Shown piece by piece: positions 9,663 through 16,259 of a stretch of DNA of 64,000 nt. Every line of letters starts with the position of its first letter. Position 1 is the first letter of the stretch. Origin of the DNA: UBA4615 sp964399635 (GTDB taxonomy: Bacteria > Pseudomonadota > Gammaproteobacteria > Burkholderiales > Burkholderiaceae_E); contig CAYNRU010000015.1 in NCBI GenBank assembly GCA_964399635.1, positions 1 to 64,000 on the forward strand. Reading direction: 5' to 3'. The notes under the pieces were generated by a model. That model worked only from the letters and a program-made list of their open reading frames with translations, was not told where the DNA came from and did no database searches. Both the position numbers and the translations under genes were made by a program.

Positions 9663-9745
9663 GGCGGAAAACGAGCATACGCCGTTACATCGCGCAGCCG
9701 ACGCTGCACCGGGTCCGGTACTACGGCGTGCTGGCGCCCAACCCA
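9663..9745 (+). pseudogene. possible transposase remnant (IS91-like)
   Basis: A short stretch reads LHRVRYYGVLAPN, which resembles the conserved RxRYxGVLAPN segment near the C-terminus of IS91/Y2-type transposases. Nothing else of the element is left and no terminal sequences are visible. It abuts the broken Mg2+ ATPase gene, so an old insertion could have helped to destroy that gene. The evidence is a single short motif. Confidence 0.35.
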
Positions 9746-9827
9746 TGGGCAGTGCGGGGCTGTCGAATCGCGTGTTCGACATCGACCTGCAGCGCTACCC
9801 GCCAGCGGGGTTTGCTCGGCGGGTCAT

Positions 9828-10952
9828 TCAGTTCGTGCCGAACCACTTGTTCGTGAGTCGCTCATGCGTGCCGTCGGTGAAGATCTCGAGGATCGCCTGA
9901 TTGATCGCCTTTCGATACGGGCTGCCTGGCTGCAAGGCAATGCCGTACGGTTCGGCCTTGAACACGACACCGGCCATGCGCACCTTGCCCTTGCCCAGCG
10001 TGTTGGCATAGTGGTTCAACACCGGTGCGTCGTAGACCACCGCGTCTGCCTGCCCCGCTTCGATCTGCGCGTAAGCGTCTCTGATCTGCGCCACCTTGAG
10101 ATGGACGATCCCATTGGCCGACAGGTATTGATCGGCCGTGGTGCCTTGCACCGTCACCACGCGTTTGCCGGGCAGGTCGTTCAGCCCGTTGATGTGGCCC
10201 TGCAGGCTCTCCACGGTCAGCCGCGAGGTGATGGTTGCGGTGAGGTGGGCGATCAGGAAGATTCCGGCGAACATCCAGATCGTCGCTACAACACGGCCCA
10301 ACACGCGTTTTGGGGTGCGGTCACCGTAGCCCACCGTGACCACCGTGACGACGGTCCACCATAGGCCTTCACCCACCCCGCGCAGGTAGTCCTTCGGGAA
10401 TTCAGGGTTTCGCCCACGCTCGATCAGCCACATCACGTGTGCCACGATCGTGATCAGCAGCGCGACCCAGGCAATCACGCCCAGCACATGGCCCCAAGAG
10501 ACGCTCCGAATGCTGTCAAGCCAGGAAGACTGCTGGATCGGCGTCATGATTTGCAGGCCCGATTGCAGGTACATATGCGAGAAGTCGAATCGCTGCTCAC
10601 GTTCGGGCGTCATGCTGATGGCCGCGACAGCGACCTGTACGTCGCCGTTTTCCAGCGCGTCCAGCATCGCCTTGACGCTGCCCAGGATCACGAACTCAGA
10701 CTTGAGCCCCGCACGGCGTGCCACTTCGTTCCAGACGTCGATGCTGAAGCCGCTCAGCGACTCGCCGCGTTGCACCACCAGCGGCTCGAGAACGCGTGTG
10801 GTCACGCGCAGCGTCTTGTCTGGCGCAACGGGTTGTGCCGTCTGAGCGTATCCGCTGGTCGCCGGTGTGAATGCGAATGCGAATGCGAATGCGAGTGCGA
10901 GTTGCAGCAACAAGCCACCGGCTGCGCCAAGAAGCGGTTTGGATCGGAGCAT
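9828..10952 (-). CDS. prokaryotic glutamate-receptor-like ligand-gated ion channel (GluR0 type)
   Basis: A 374-residue protein in which a periplasmic solute-binding domain (SBP_bac_3) is split by a pore. Signal peptide at residues 1-38; first lobe about 45-145 with FSIDVWNEVARRAG and the SMTPEREQRFDFS motif typical of amino-acid-binding domains; membrane helix about 151-173; pore loop with the potassium selectivity filter TVGYGD at 206-211; second helix about 218-240; second lobe about 255-374 with GTTADQYL. This order is that of GluR0, a K+-selective amino-acid-gated channel. I chose the ATG at 10952, not the upstream one at 11066, because it starts the signal peptide. The ligand is unknown. 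Single gene. Confidence 0.88.
   Translation of the reverse strand: MLRSKPLLGAAGGLLLQLALAFAFAFAFTPATSGYAQTAQPVAPDKTLRVTTRVLEPLVVQRGESLSGFSIDVWNEVARRAGLKSEFVILGSVKAMLDALENGDVQVAVAAISMTPEREQRFDFSHMYLQSGLQIMTPIQQSSWLDSIRSVSWGHVLGVIAWVALLITIVAHVMWLIERGRNPEFPKDYLRGVGEGLWWTVVTVVTVGYGDRTPKRVLGRVVATIWMFAGIFLIAHLTATITSRLTVESLQGHINGLNDLPGKRVVTVQGTTADQYLSANGIVHLKVAQIRDAYAQIEAGQADAVVYDAPVLNHYANTLGKGKVRMAGVVFKAEPYGIALQPGSPYRKAINQAILEIFTDGTHERLTNKWFGTN
10869..10898 (-). repeat. in-frame hexanucleotide tandem repeat in a signal peptide
   Basis: Four perfect copies and one variant of GAATGC (plus strand; last copy GAGTGC) lie inside the signal-peptide coding part of the glutamate-receptor-like channel gene, encoding an Ala-Phe repeat at residues 21-28. 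Copy-number change by slippage would lengthen or shorten the hydrophobic core by two residues without a frameshift. Confidence 0.85.
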
Positions 10953-11459
10953 GGGCGTAGTGTCCTGGATAGTGTGACGAGCGCCCATCTTGATCGTGCG
11001 CCCAGCGGTCAGCTGGCCGCGACCGAGGCGCGACAACGCGGCCGCAAGGATACATTCAGCCTGCATGCTGCGGTTCGGGTGGAATCACAGGAGCGCGAGC
11101 GGCTGGAAACGACGCACTCGGTGCTGAGCCCGCTTGCGTTTGCGCAGCGGCTGGCGGCGTCGTGCTGGTGACGGGCAACAAACGCCATTTCAGGCGAATT
11201 TCAGGATTGGCCGTCGAGAATTGGATCCGCGGCACAACCAGTTGATGCCAATTCGGCGATCAGGCCCATTGAGCAATCTGATCGCGCCCGTGGGGCTGTT
11301 GTCGGCCAGGAGCGGGTGCCGACGACCGGACGCGGTCCGGCTGCGCAGTCTGGGCGGATGAATCCCACCGGTGCGCCGAGGTGCAGACGACCGCAGTGAT
11401 GAACCAGGCCGGATCACCGTGACCCGGCCCGAGCACAGCAATGCCATTAGAGCTCGGTG
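10953..11459. other. 507-bp spacer without a recognised gene
   Basis: The left end holds the 5' region of the channel gene. The rest has only short frames on both strands. A plus-strand frame ending at 11171 (ERERLETTHSVLSPLAFAQRL) might be the tail of a lost gene, but I cannot name it. Composition is slightly less GC-rich than the flanking genes around 11200-11290. It ends where the PEP-CTERM repeat array begins. Confidence 0.35.
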
Positions 11460-11543
11460 GCGAGCGCGATGCTGGTGGCTGCGCCATCCGTCAACCCAGG
11501 GGCCACTCTGTAGTAACGCCTGGTACCAACAATGCCGGGCAGG
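11460..11543. repeat. direct repeat, left copy, behind PEP-CTERM gene A
   Basis: From 11460 the sequence is nearly identical to that from 12827 (offset 1367 bp); the first 79 bp match base for base as far as I can read. The similarity then runs on into the coding regions of the two PEP-CTERM genes, so this is one edge of a tandem duplication of about 1.37 kb. Confidence 0.8.
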
Positions 11544-12503
11544 TCAGGGGGCGGTCGCCGGCTCCTTCTGCGCGGCCCGGCGGCGCAGCAACCCGAGCCC
11601 GCCGAGACCCGCCAGCAGGAGGCTGAGCGCCGCCGGCTCCGGCACGGAGCCCGCGGGCTGCGGCGTTTGACCGTCGGGAATTTCCAGAATGATCTGGCCA
11701 CTGGAGAAAACCGACCATCCGTTATAACCGCTTGGCCTTTGCACTACATTGGCCGAGAGTTTCATGGTGCCCGTGATGCCGCTCGACCCGAACGTGATAT
11801 TGAAGGCAGGGAAGGCGATTACGTTATCGAACATGTCAACGCAATAGTGAGCCGAAAAACATTTCGTCAGGTCGGGCACGTAGCTCGCCGTTCCGCTGAA
11901 GAAGGGCGGGCCGGTAAAGCTCACCAAGTTGTCGGGACCACAGAAAGTGCAGTTGCTCCAGTCCCAGCCGGTGTAGTTGTCGAGAAAGTTGCTCCCCTCG
12001 CTATTATCTAGATAAAAGCTCCCAAAGCTCTCCAGCCTGACGGTGTTATTCCATGTATAGGTGGTGCCGTAGGTGCTAGGTGTAGCCTGATCTGCTGCCA
12101 CAGGGAGGCTATAATCGAATCGCTGACTGTACAGACCCAGAGGCACTGAATTCGAAGGCCTTTTGAACGTGCCGTCCGACCCGAACTGACCGACGGGCGT
12201 CCATACCGGATTGCCTCTATTTCCTCCGGCAAAATGCTTGTCCAGAGTTACAAAGATCAAACTCTGAGCGGTGTTGGTGGCGGCCCCGGACCCTGACGTT
12301 TGCACTAACCGAGTCTGGTCCGGGTTGCCGGTAGCCTCACTCGTGTCCCATACTGCCTTCCAGGAATCATAGGTCAGGACAAGCGCCTTGGCCGGCAGGG
12401 CAACAGACAGCAGCGCCGCAAAGCAAACGCTCGAAAACATTGCGCTGCGGATGATCGATTGGTTGGCGAGCAATGAGAGCCTCCGATACAGACTTTGGGA
12501 CAT
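11544..12503 (-). CDS. PEP-CTERM sorting-domain protein A
   Basis: A 319-residue exported protein. Signal peptide about residues 1-41 (FSSVCFAALLSVALPAKA). The C-terminus has the exosortase signal VPEPAALSLLLAGLGGLGLL followed by RRR (about residues 287-312), so it should be cleaved and exported to the surface or matrix by an exosortase, which is not in this window. The mature part is a novel-looking domain with a conserved Cys pair (SNCTFCG) and an FDYSLPV/TYTWNNTV core. It is about 85-90% alike to protein B next door. A 51-codon leader ORF ends 8 bases upstream of its ATG, and a sigma-54-type promoter lies about 200 bp upstream. Function unknown. Confidence 0.85.
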   Translation of the reverse strand: MSQSLYRRLSLLANQSIIRSAMFSSVCFAALLSVALPAKALVLTYDSWKAVWDTSEATGNPDQTRLVQTSGSGAATNTAQSLIFVTLDKHFAGGNRGNPVWTPVGQFGSDGTFKRPSNSVPLGLYSQRFDYSLPVAADQATPSTYGTTYTWNNTVRLESFGSFYLDNSEGSNFLDNYTGWDWSNCTFCGPDNLVSFTGPPFFSGTASYVPDLTKCFSAHYCVDMFDNVIAFPAFNITFGSSGITGTMKLSANVVQRPSGYNGWSVFSSGQIILEIPDGQTPQPAGSVPEPAALSLLLAGLGGLGLLRRRAAQKEPATAP

Positions 12504-12511
12504 TTATGAAC

Positions 12512-12667
12512 TCAATCCTGAGTTTGCTGAGAGGAATGTGGAATGCCATGAAGGACCGCCTGATTCTCGAAGCCGCTGTCCACGACGGTGGTCGCGCAGA
12601 CCGTGCCGCCGAAGGCCAGCAGGCAGCCGCGGCATGGACGGTCCAACGAGTGCAGGGTGGGGCTCAT
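12512..12667 (-). CDS. leader ORF 1 (51 aa), truncated copy of a PEP-CTERM gene start
   Basis: This 51-codon frame begins MSPTLHSLDRPCRGCLLAFG and continues GTVCATTVVDSGFENQAVLH. It copies the first 40 codons or so of the PEP-CTERM gene at 18483-19328 (MSATLHSFTVHAAAACLLAF...). A small insertion and a compensating deletion have replaced the hydrophobic TVHAAAA core, so the signal peptide is probably impaired. AGGA lies 5 bases before its ATG. Its stop is 8 bases before the start of PEP-CTERM gene A, a spacing that would couple translation. Whether the peptide matters or is only a relic riding on the promoter is open. Confidence 0.5.
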   Translation of the reverse strand: MSPTLHSLDRPCRGCLLAFGGTVCATTVVDSGFENQAVLHGIPHSSQQTQD

Positions 12668-12698
12668 CGGTTCCTGCGGAGAGAGGTGGCACACACCA

Positions 12699-12714
12699 AG
12701 CGATCTTCGTGCCA
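12699..12714 (-). promoter_or_regulatory. sigma-54 (-24/-12) promoter P1
   Basis: On the minus strand TGGCACGAAGATCGCT fits the RpoN consensus TGGCAC-N5-TTGCW with GG and GC at the correct 10-bp separation and one mismatch. It lies 32 bp upstream of leader ORF 1. Three further copies with the same flanks occur at 15483, 19363 and 20624. Confidence 0.75.
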
Positions 12715-12789
12715 TGACCCGGCACTTTGTTGCTGAAACAAGGGCTTGAAGGATTCTCGAGCTCAGGCAGCGAGTCCGGACAGTCAGAA

Positions 12790-12808
12790 GTGTAAAGTTG
12801 TTCGACGT
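12790..12808 (-). promoter_or_regulatory. candidate enhancer (activator) site U1 for P1
   Basis: Plus-strand GTGTAAAGTTGTTCGACGT, 76 bp upstream of the end of P1. The same element occurs at the same 76-bp distance in the other three modules. That is a normal position for the upstream site of an RpoN activator such as PrsR. Confidence 0.6.
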
Positions 12809-12826
12809 CAGAAAAGCCCTGACCGA

Positions 12827-12910
12827 GCGAGCGCGATGCTGGTGGCTGCGCCATCCGTCAACCCAGGGGCCACTCTGTAGTAACGCCTGGTACCAACAAT
12901 GCCGGACAGT
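12827..12910. repeat. direct repeat, right copy, behind PEP-CTERM gene B
   Basis: Right-hand partner of the repeat at 11460; it starts directly beyond the upstream region of promoter P1 and runs into the 3' end of PEP-CTERM gene B. Confidence 0.8.
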
Positions 12911-13882
12911 TCAGGGGGCGGTCGCCGGCCTCTTCTGCGCGGCCCGGCGGCGCAGCAACCCGAGCCCACCGAGACCCGCCAGCAAGAGGCTGAGCGCCGC
13001 CGGCTCCGGCACGGAGCCCGCGGGCTGCGGCGTTTGACCGTCGGGAATTTCCAGAATGATCCGGCCTCCGGAGGTAGTGACGTATCCGGTATAACCGCTT
13101 GGCCTTCGCACTACATCGGCCGAGAACTTCATGGTGCCCGTGATGCCGCTCGACCCGAACGTGATATTGAAGGCAGGGAAGGCGATTGTGGTATCGAACA
13201 TGTCAACGCAATACCGCTCGAAACATTTGTCCAAGTGCGGCACGTAGCTCGCCGTTCCGCTGGAGAAGGGCGGGCCGGTAAAGCTCACCAAGTTGTCGGG
13301 ACCACAGAAAGTGCAGTTGCTCCAGTCCCAGGCTTTGTAGTTGTCGAGAAAATAGCTCCCCTTGCTATTATCTAGATAAAAGCTCCCAAAGCTCTCCAGC
13401 CTGACGGTGTTATTCCATGTATAAGTAGTGCCGTAGGTGCTAGGTGTGGCCTGATCTGCTGCCACAGGGAGGCTATAATCGAATCGCTGACTGTACAGAC
13501 CCAGAGGCACTGAAGTCGAAGGCCTTTTGAACGTGCCGTCCGACCCGAACTGACCGACGGGCGTCCATACCGGATTGCCACTATTTCCAGTTCCGGCAAA
13601 ATGCTTATCCAGAACTACAAAGATTAAACTCTGGGCGGTGCTAGTGGCGGCCCCGGATTTTGACGTTTGCACTGACAGTGTCTGGTCCGGGTTGCCGGTA
13701 GCCTCACTCGTGTCCCATTCCGGCGCCCAGGAATTATAGGTCAGGACCAGCGCCTTGGCCGGCAGGGCAACAGACAGGAGCGCTGCAACGCAAACGCTCG
13801 AAAAAATCGTGCTGCGGAAAGTGGAATGATTCGCGGTCATAGAGCGTCTCTGGTAACTGTTCTTAAACATTCTGTTGGGCAT
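12911..13882 (-). CDS. PEP-CTERM sorting-domain protein B
   Basis: A close paralogue of protein A: the same mature domain (FDYSLPVAADQATPSTYGTT, SNCTFCGPDNLVSFTGPP) and the same VPEPAALSLLLAGLGGLGLL-RRR anchor. The two differ mostly by substitutions in the first 60 and last 60 residues of the domain. The 5' end differs from that of A and C. I place the start at 13882, where AGGA lies 9 bases upstream; in-frame ATGs at 13870 and 13945 are alternatives. A 52-codon leader ORF ends 25 bases before it. No sigma-54 box lies between this gene and gene C, so it may be transcribed from the promoter of gene C. Function unknown. Confidence 0.82.
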   Translation of the reverse strand: MPNRMFKNSYQRRSMTANHSTFRSTIFSSVCVAALLSVALPAKALVLTYNSWAPEWDTSEATGNPDQTLSVQTSKSGAATSTAQSLIFVVLDKHFAGTGNSGNPVWTPVGQFGSDGTFKRPSTSVPLGLYSQRFDYSLPVAADQATPSTYGTTYTWNNTVRLESFGSFYLDNSKGSYFLDNYKAWDWSNCTFCGPDNLVSFTGPPFSSGTASYVPHLDKCFERYCVDMFDTTIAFPAFNITFGSSGITGTMKFSADVVRRPSGYTGYVTTSGGRIILEIPDGQTPQPAGSVPEPAALSLLLAGLGGLGLLRRRAAQKRPATAP

Positions 13883-13907
13883 TTTGGAAATCCTGCCGCA
13901 CCGTAAC

Positions 13908-14066
13908 TCAATCCTGAGTTTGCTGAAAGGAATGTGAAATACCATGTGGGCCCGCCTGATTCTCGAAGCTGCCGTCGACGATCATGGTCGCGCAGACCCT
14001 GCCGCCGAAGGGCAGAAGGCAGGCAGCCGCGGCATGGACGGTCAACGAGTGCAGGGTGGGGCGCAT
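13908..14066 (-). CDS. leader ORF 2 (52 aa) with intact signal peptide
   Basis: Begins MRPTLHSLTVHAAAACLLPF and continues CATMIVDGSFENQAG, again a copy of the start of the PEP-CTERM gene at 18483-19328. Unlike leaders 1 and 3 it keeps the hydrophobic VHAAAACLL core. It stops 25 bases before gene B. AAGGA precedes the ATG. It could be a small exported peptide or a relic. Confidence 0.45.
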   Translation of the reverse strand: MRPTLHSLTVHAAAACLLPFGGRVCATMIVDGSFENQAGPHGISHSFQQTQD

Positions 14067-14078
14067 GTGTTCCTTCGG

Positions 14079-14099
14079 AGAGAGGCCAGTGGCCTCTCT
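14079..14099. other. 9-bp inverted repeat behind PEP-CTERM gene C
   Basis: AGAGAGGCC and GGCCTCTCT flank a 3-base loop, immediately after the stop of gene C on the minus strand and just before the ribosome site of leader ORF 2. There is no T-run, so it is a weak terminator at best; it may instead stabilise or process a transcript running from gene C into leader 2 and gene B. Confidence 0.5.
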
Positions 14100-15287
14100 T
14101 CAGTAACGCCTGGTGCCAAGAATGCCGGGCAGGTCAGGGGCTGTTGCCGGCCCCTTCTTGGCAGCCCGGCGGCGCAGCAACCCGAACCCACCGAGACCCG
14201 CCAGCAGGAGGCTGAGCGCCGCCGGCTCCGGAACTGTGATCGGCGGCAGGTCCGTAACCGGGGTGGACGCCGACTTGTACTCAACAACGGGGCAGTCTCC
14301 CGGCAAACCCATCCCTTGCGGCCGAGACGTGGTGAACGGTACTAGACCGGCCCGACCCGGCAGTTGTGCGTCGGGGATATCCAGTTTGATGCAGCTCCAG
14401 CCGCTCCGTCGGAATGTTCCGTGATTGATGTAGTCATGGTTGAATGAATAAGTGCCCGGGGTCTGCGAAAACATGGCCGAGAATTGCATGGTGCCTTTGA
14501 TGCCGCTCGCCCCGAACGTGATATCGAAAACGGGGCTGTCGTAGGTGTTTATGAATAATTTAACGCCTCCGACCAAATTGTACTGTAGCGGTATGTACTG
14601 CGCCGTTCCACCGATGAAGGGTATGTCAACCGGAGCGGTCACCGCATTGCCTTCACCGCAGAAAACGCAATCGCCAGCCAGATAAAAGCTCGGAAAGCTA
14701 TTCAGCTTGACGGTGTCTGTCCATGTATAGGTGTCGCTGGTGGTGTCGCGATACAACTCCTTGTAAGGGGGCCCACGGCCGCCAGCCAAGTTTTCGCCAT
14801 AGTAATAGACCAGAACCTCGGGGGCACTACGAGACGGAGTTCCGGGTTGAGAGAGATTATAATCGAATCGTTGATTGCCTGGTCCCAGAGGCATGGGCTC
14901 TGATTTAGGCCCAGTGCGACCATTCAGAAAATAAGAAAGGCCTATTTGTGGATTCTCTGTCCCGGACTGACCGATAGGGACCCACGCCGGGTTTGCGAAA
15001 CAAACCTCACCATAACCACAGGGAAGGTTACGTAGACCCGACAAAATAAAGTTCCGATGAATTGTATTTGCGTTCCCTTCCGTGGGCAAAAACAACGGCC
15101 GGACCTGGTCTGGGTCTCCGGTCGAGCTATTGTCCCAGGTTAAGTCTCCCTGATAGTTGATGAGCAACGCCTGGGCGGGCAGGGCAACAGACAGCAGCGC
15201 CGCAAAGCAAACGCTCGAAAACATTGCGCTGCGGATGATCGATTGGTTGGCGAGCGATGAGAGCCTCCGATACAGACTTTGGGACAT
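14100..15287 (-). CDS. PEP-CTERM sorting-domain protein C
   Basis: A 395-residue relative of A and B. The signal peptide region is almost identical to that of A (MSQSLYRRLSSLANQSIIRS...), the mature domain is clearly divergent but keeps the frame of the family (FDYNLSQPGTPS, DTYTWTDTVKLNSFPSFYLA, CVFCGEGNAV), and the anchor is VPEPAALSLLLAGLGGFGLL-RRR. The tail after the arginines is longer than in A and B because one base is missing just before the ancestral stop, adding PDLPGILGTRRY. A 49-codon leader ORF ends 14 bases upstream, and promoter P2 lies about 200 bp upstream. Function unknown. Confidence 0.83.
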   Translation of the reverse strand: MSQSLYRRLSSLANQSIIRSAMFSSVCFAALLSVALPAQALLINYQGDLTWDNSSTGDPDQVRPLFLPTEGNANTIHRNFILSGLRNLPCGYGEVCFANPAWVPIGQSGTENPQIGLSYFLNGRTGPKSEPMPLGPGNQRFDYNLSQPGTPSRSAPEVLVYYYGENLAGGRGPPYKELYRDTTSDTYTWTDTVKLNSFPSFYLAGDCVFCGEGNAVTAPVDIPFIGGTAQYIPLQYNLVGGVKLFINTYDSPVFDITFGASGIKGTMQFSAMFSQTPGTYSFNHDYINHGTFRRSGWSCIKLDIPDAQLPGRAGLVPFTTSRPQGMGLPGDCPVVEYKSASTPVTDLPPITVPEPAALSLLLAGLGGFGLLRRRAAKKGPATAPDLPGILGTRRY

Positions 15288-15301
15288 TTATGAACTCAAT
15301 C

Positions 15302-15451
15302 CTAAGTTTGATGAAAGGAATGTGGAATGCCATGAAGAACCGCCTGATTCTCGAAGCCGCTGTCCACGACGGTGGTCGCGCAGACCGTGCCGCCGAAGGC
15401 CAGCAGGCAGCCGCGGCATGGACGGTCCAACGAGTGCGGGGTGGGGCTCAT
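15302..15451 (-). CDS. leader ORF 3 (49 aa)
   Basis: Begins MSPTPHSLDRPCRGCLLAFG and is nearly the same as leader 1, including the altered signal-peptide core. It ends with TAG 14 bases before gene C. The ribosome site AAGGA lies before the ATG, and promoter P2 is 32 bp further upstream. The close match to leader 1 shows that A and C share a recently exchanged 5' module. Confidence 0.5.
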   Translation of the reverse strand: MSPTPHSLDRPCRGCLLAFGGTVCATTVVDSGFENQAVLHGIPHSFHQT

Positions 15452-15482
15452 CGGTTCCTTCGGAGAGACGAGGCACCCACCA

Positions 15483-15498
15483 TGCTATTTTCGTGCCA
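15483..15498 (-). promoter_or_regulatory. sigma-54 (-24/-12) promoter P2
   Basis: Minus strand TGGCACGAAAATAGCA: perfect -24 half, GC of the -12 half in register. Drives leader ORF 3, PEP-CTERM gene C and possibly gene B. Confidence 0.72.
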
Positions 15499-15573
15499 TG
15501 GCCCGACACTTTGTTGCTGAAACAAGGGCTTGAAGGATTCTCGAGCTCAGGCAGAGAGTCCGGACAGTCAGAA

Positions 15574-15592
15574 GTGTAAAGTTTTTCGACGT
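15574..15592 (-). promoter_or_regulatory. candidate enhancer (activator) site U2 for P2
   Basis: Plus-strand GTGTAAAGTTTTTCGACGT, identical to U3 and again 76 bp upstream of its promoter. Confidence 0.6.
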
Positions 15593-15971
15593 CAGAAAAG
15601 CCCTGACCGAGCGCTTGCTCGGGACGACCCGCCCTAGTCATTCCAGCCCGCTGCCCACGTCCCGCCCGGCGGGTTCGGCGCGGCATGGCCCGGCAGGCTC
15701 TGAATGTGAGGGTGCGCCCCGCCCGGTTACCGTGCCCGGGTGGGGCTGCCCGAACGGGTCATGGGTGTCGGCCGGGCGTGACCGCCGGTCGGCTGCGCGC
15801 GGCGGGTTTCCGACAGGCTTGCCATTCTGCTGCGTGCACGGGCAGCGGTCGGGGTCACCTCCTCGGGCCCCTGCTGCAGGCCGTCCAAGAAGGGAGAATG
15901 TCCTTGCGACCGATGTTCGCTTGCCCCGTGCCGAGTCCTGCCGCGCCGTGAGCGCGCGTTGCGGGCGTCCG
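15593..15971. other. 379-bp stretch without a gene
   Basis: The first 30 bp continue the promoter-module repeat (ending near CCCTGACCGAGCGCTTGCTCGG, as at 19480-19505). The remainder has only long shadow frames of GC-rich sequence on both strands. Nothing recognised. Confidence 0.4.
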
Positions 15972-16162
15972 GTGAGGGCCGCGCTGCTCGGCCTGTTCAT
16001 GCTGCCGGCGATGCCCGCGGGGGCGCAGACCTGGGTGAAGGTCGACGAGGCAAGGCCGCGCAGGTGAGCAAGGAAGACGAGACCGGGCAGTGGACGCGCA
16101 TCACGCCCCGCCACGAGAGCGAAGTGCTGTTGCGAAACGCCGTCTGCGCCACCCCGAAGTGA
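15972..16162 (+). pseudogene. possible broken small secreted-protein gene
   Basis: A GTG-initiated frame gives a plausible signal peptide (LLGLFMLPAMPAGAQ) and TWVKVDE, then a stop. Another frame continues directly with GKAAQVSKEDETGQWTRITP and ends at TGA 16162. Read together across one frameshift near 16050 they would form a small exported protein of about 60 residues. I do not recognise the family; the case rests on the clean join of the two frames. Confidence 0.35.
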
Positions 16163-16259
16163 CCCCCGTGCCTTCGGAGCGCCTGGCCGGCTCCGGCGAG
16201 GCCGCGCCGACAACGGCGGGGTCGCCACCGCCGCGCCCGAGGCCCGGGCACGCGAGCCC

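Noticed and set aside
12504..12854. 116-codon minus frame with repeated PSMPRLPAGLRRHG
   Set aside because: Frame-shifted reading of the leader ORF repeat; the version at 15288 is the same artefact.
15615..15971. open frame leading into the small secreted-protein relic
   Set aside because: The upstream part has no family and lies in the tail of the promoter module; only the piece from 15972 looks coding.
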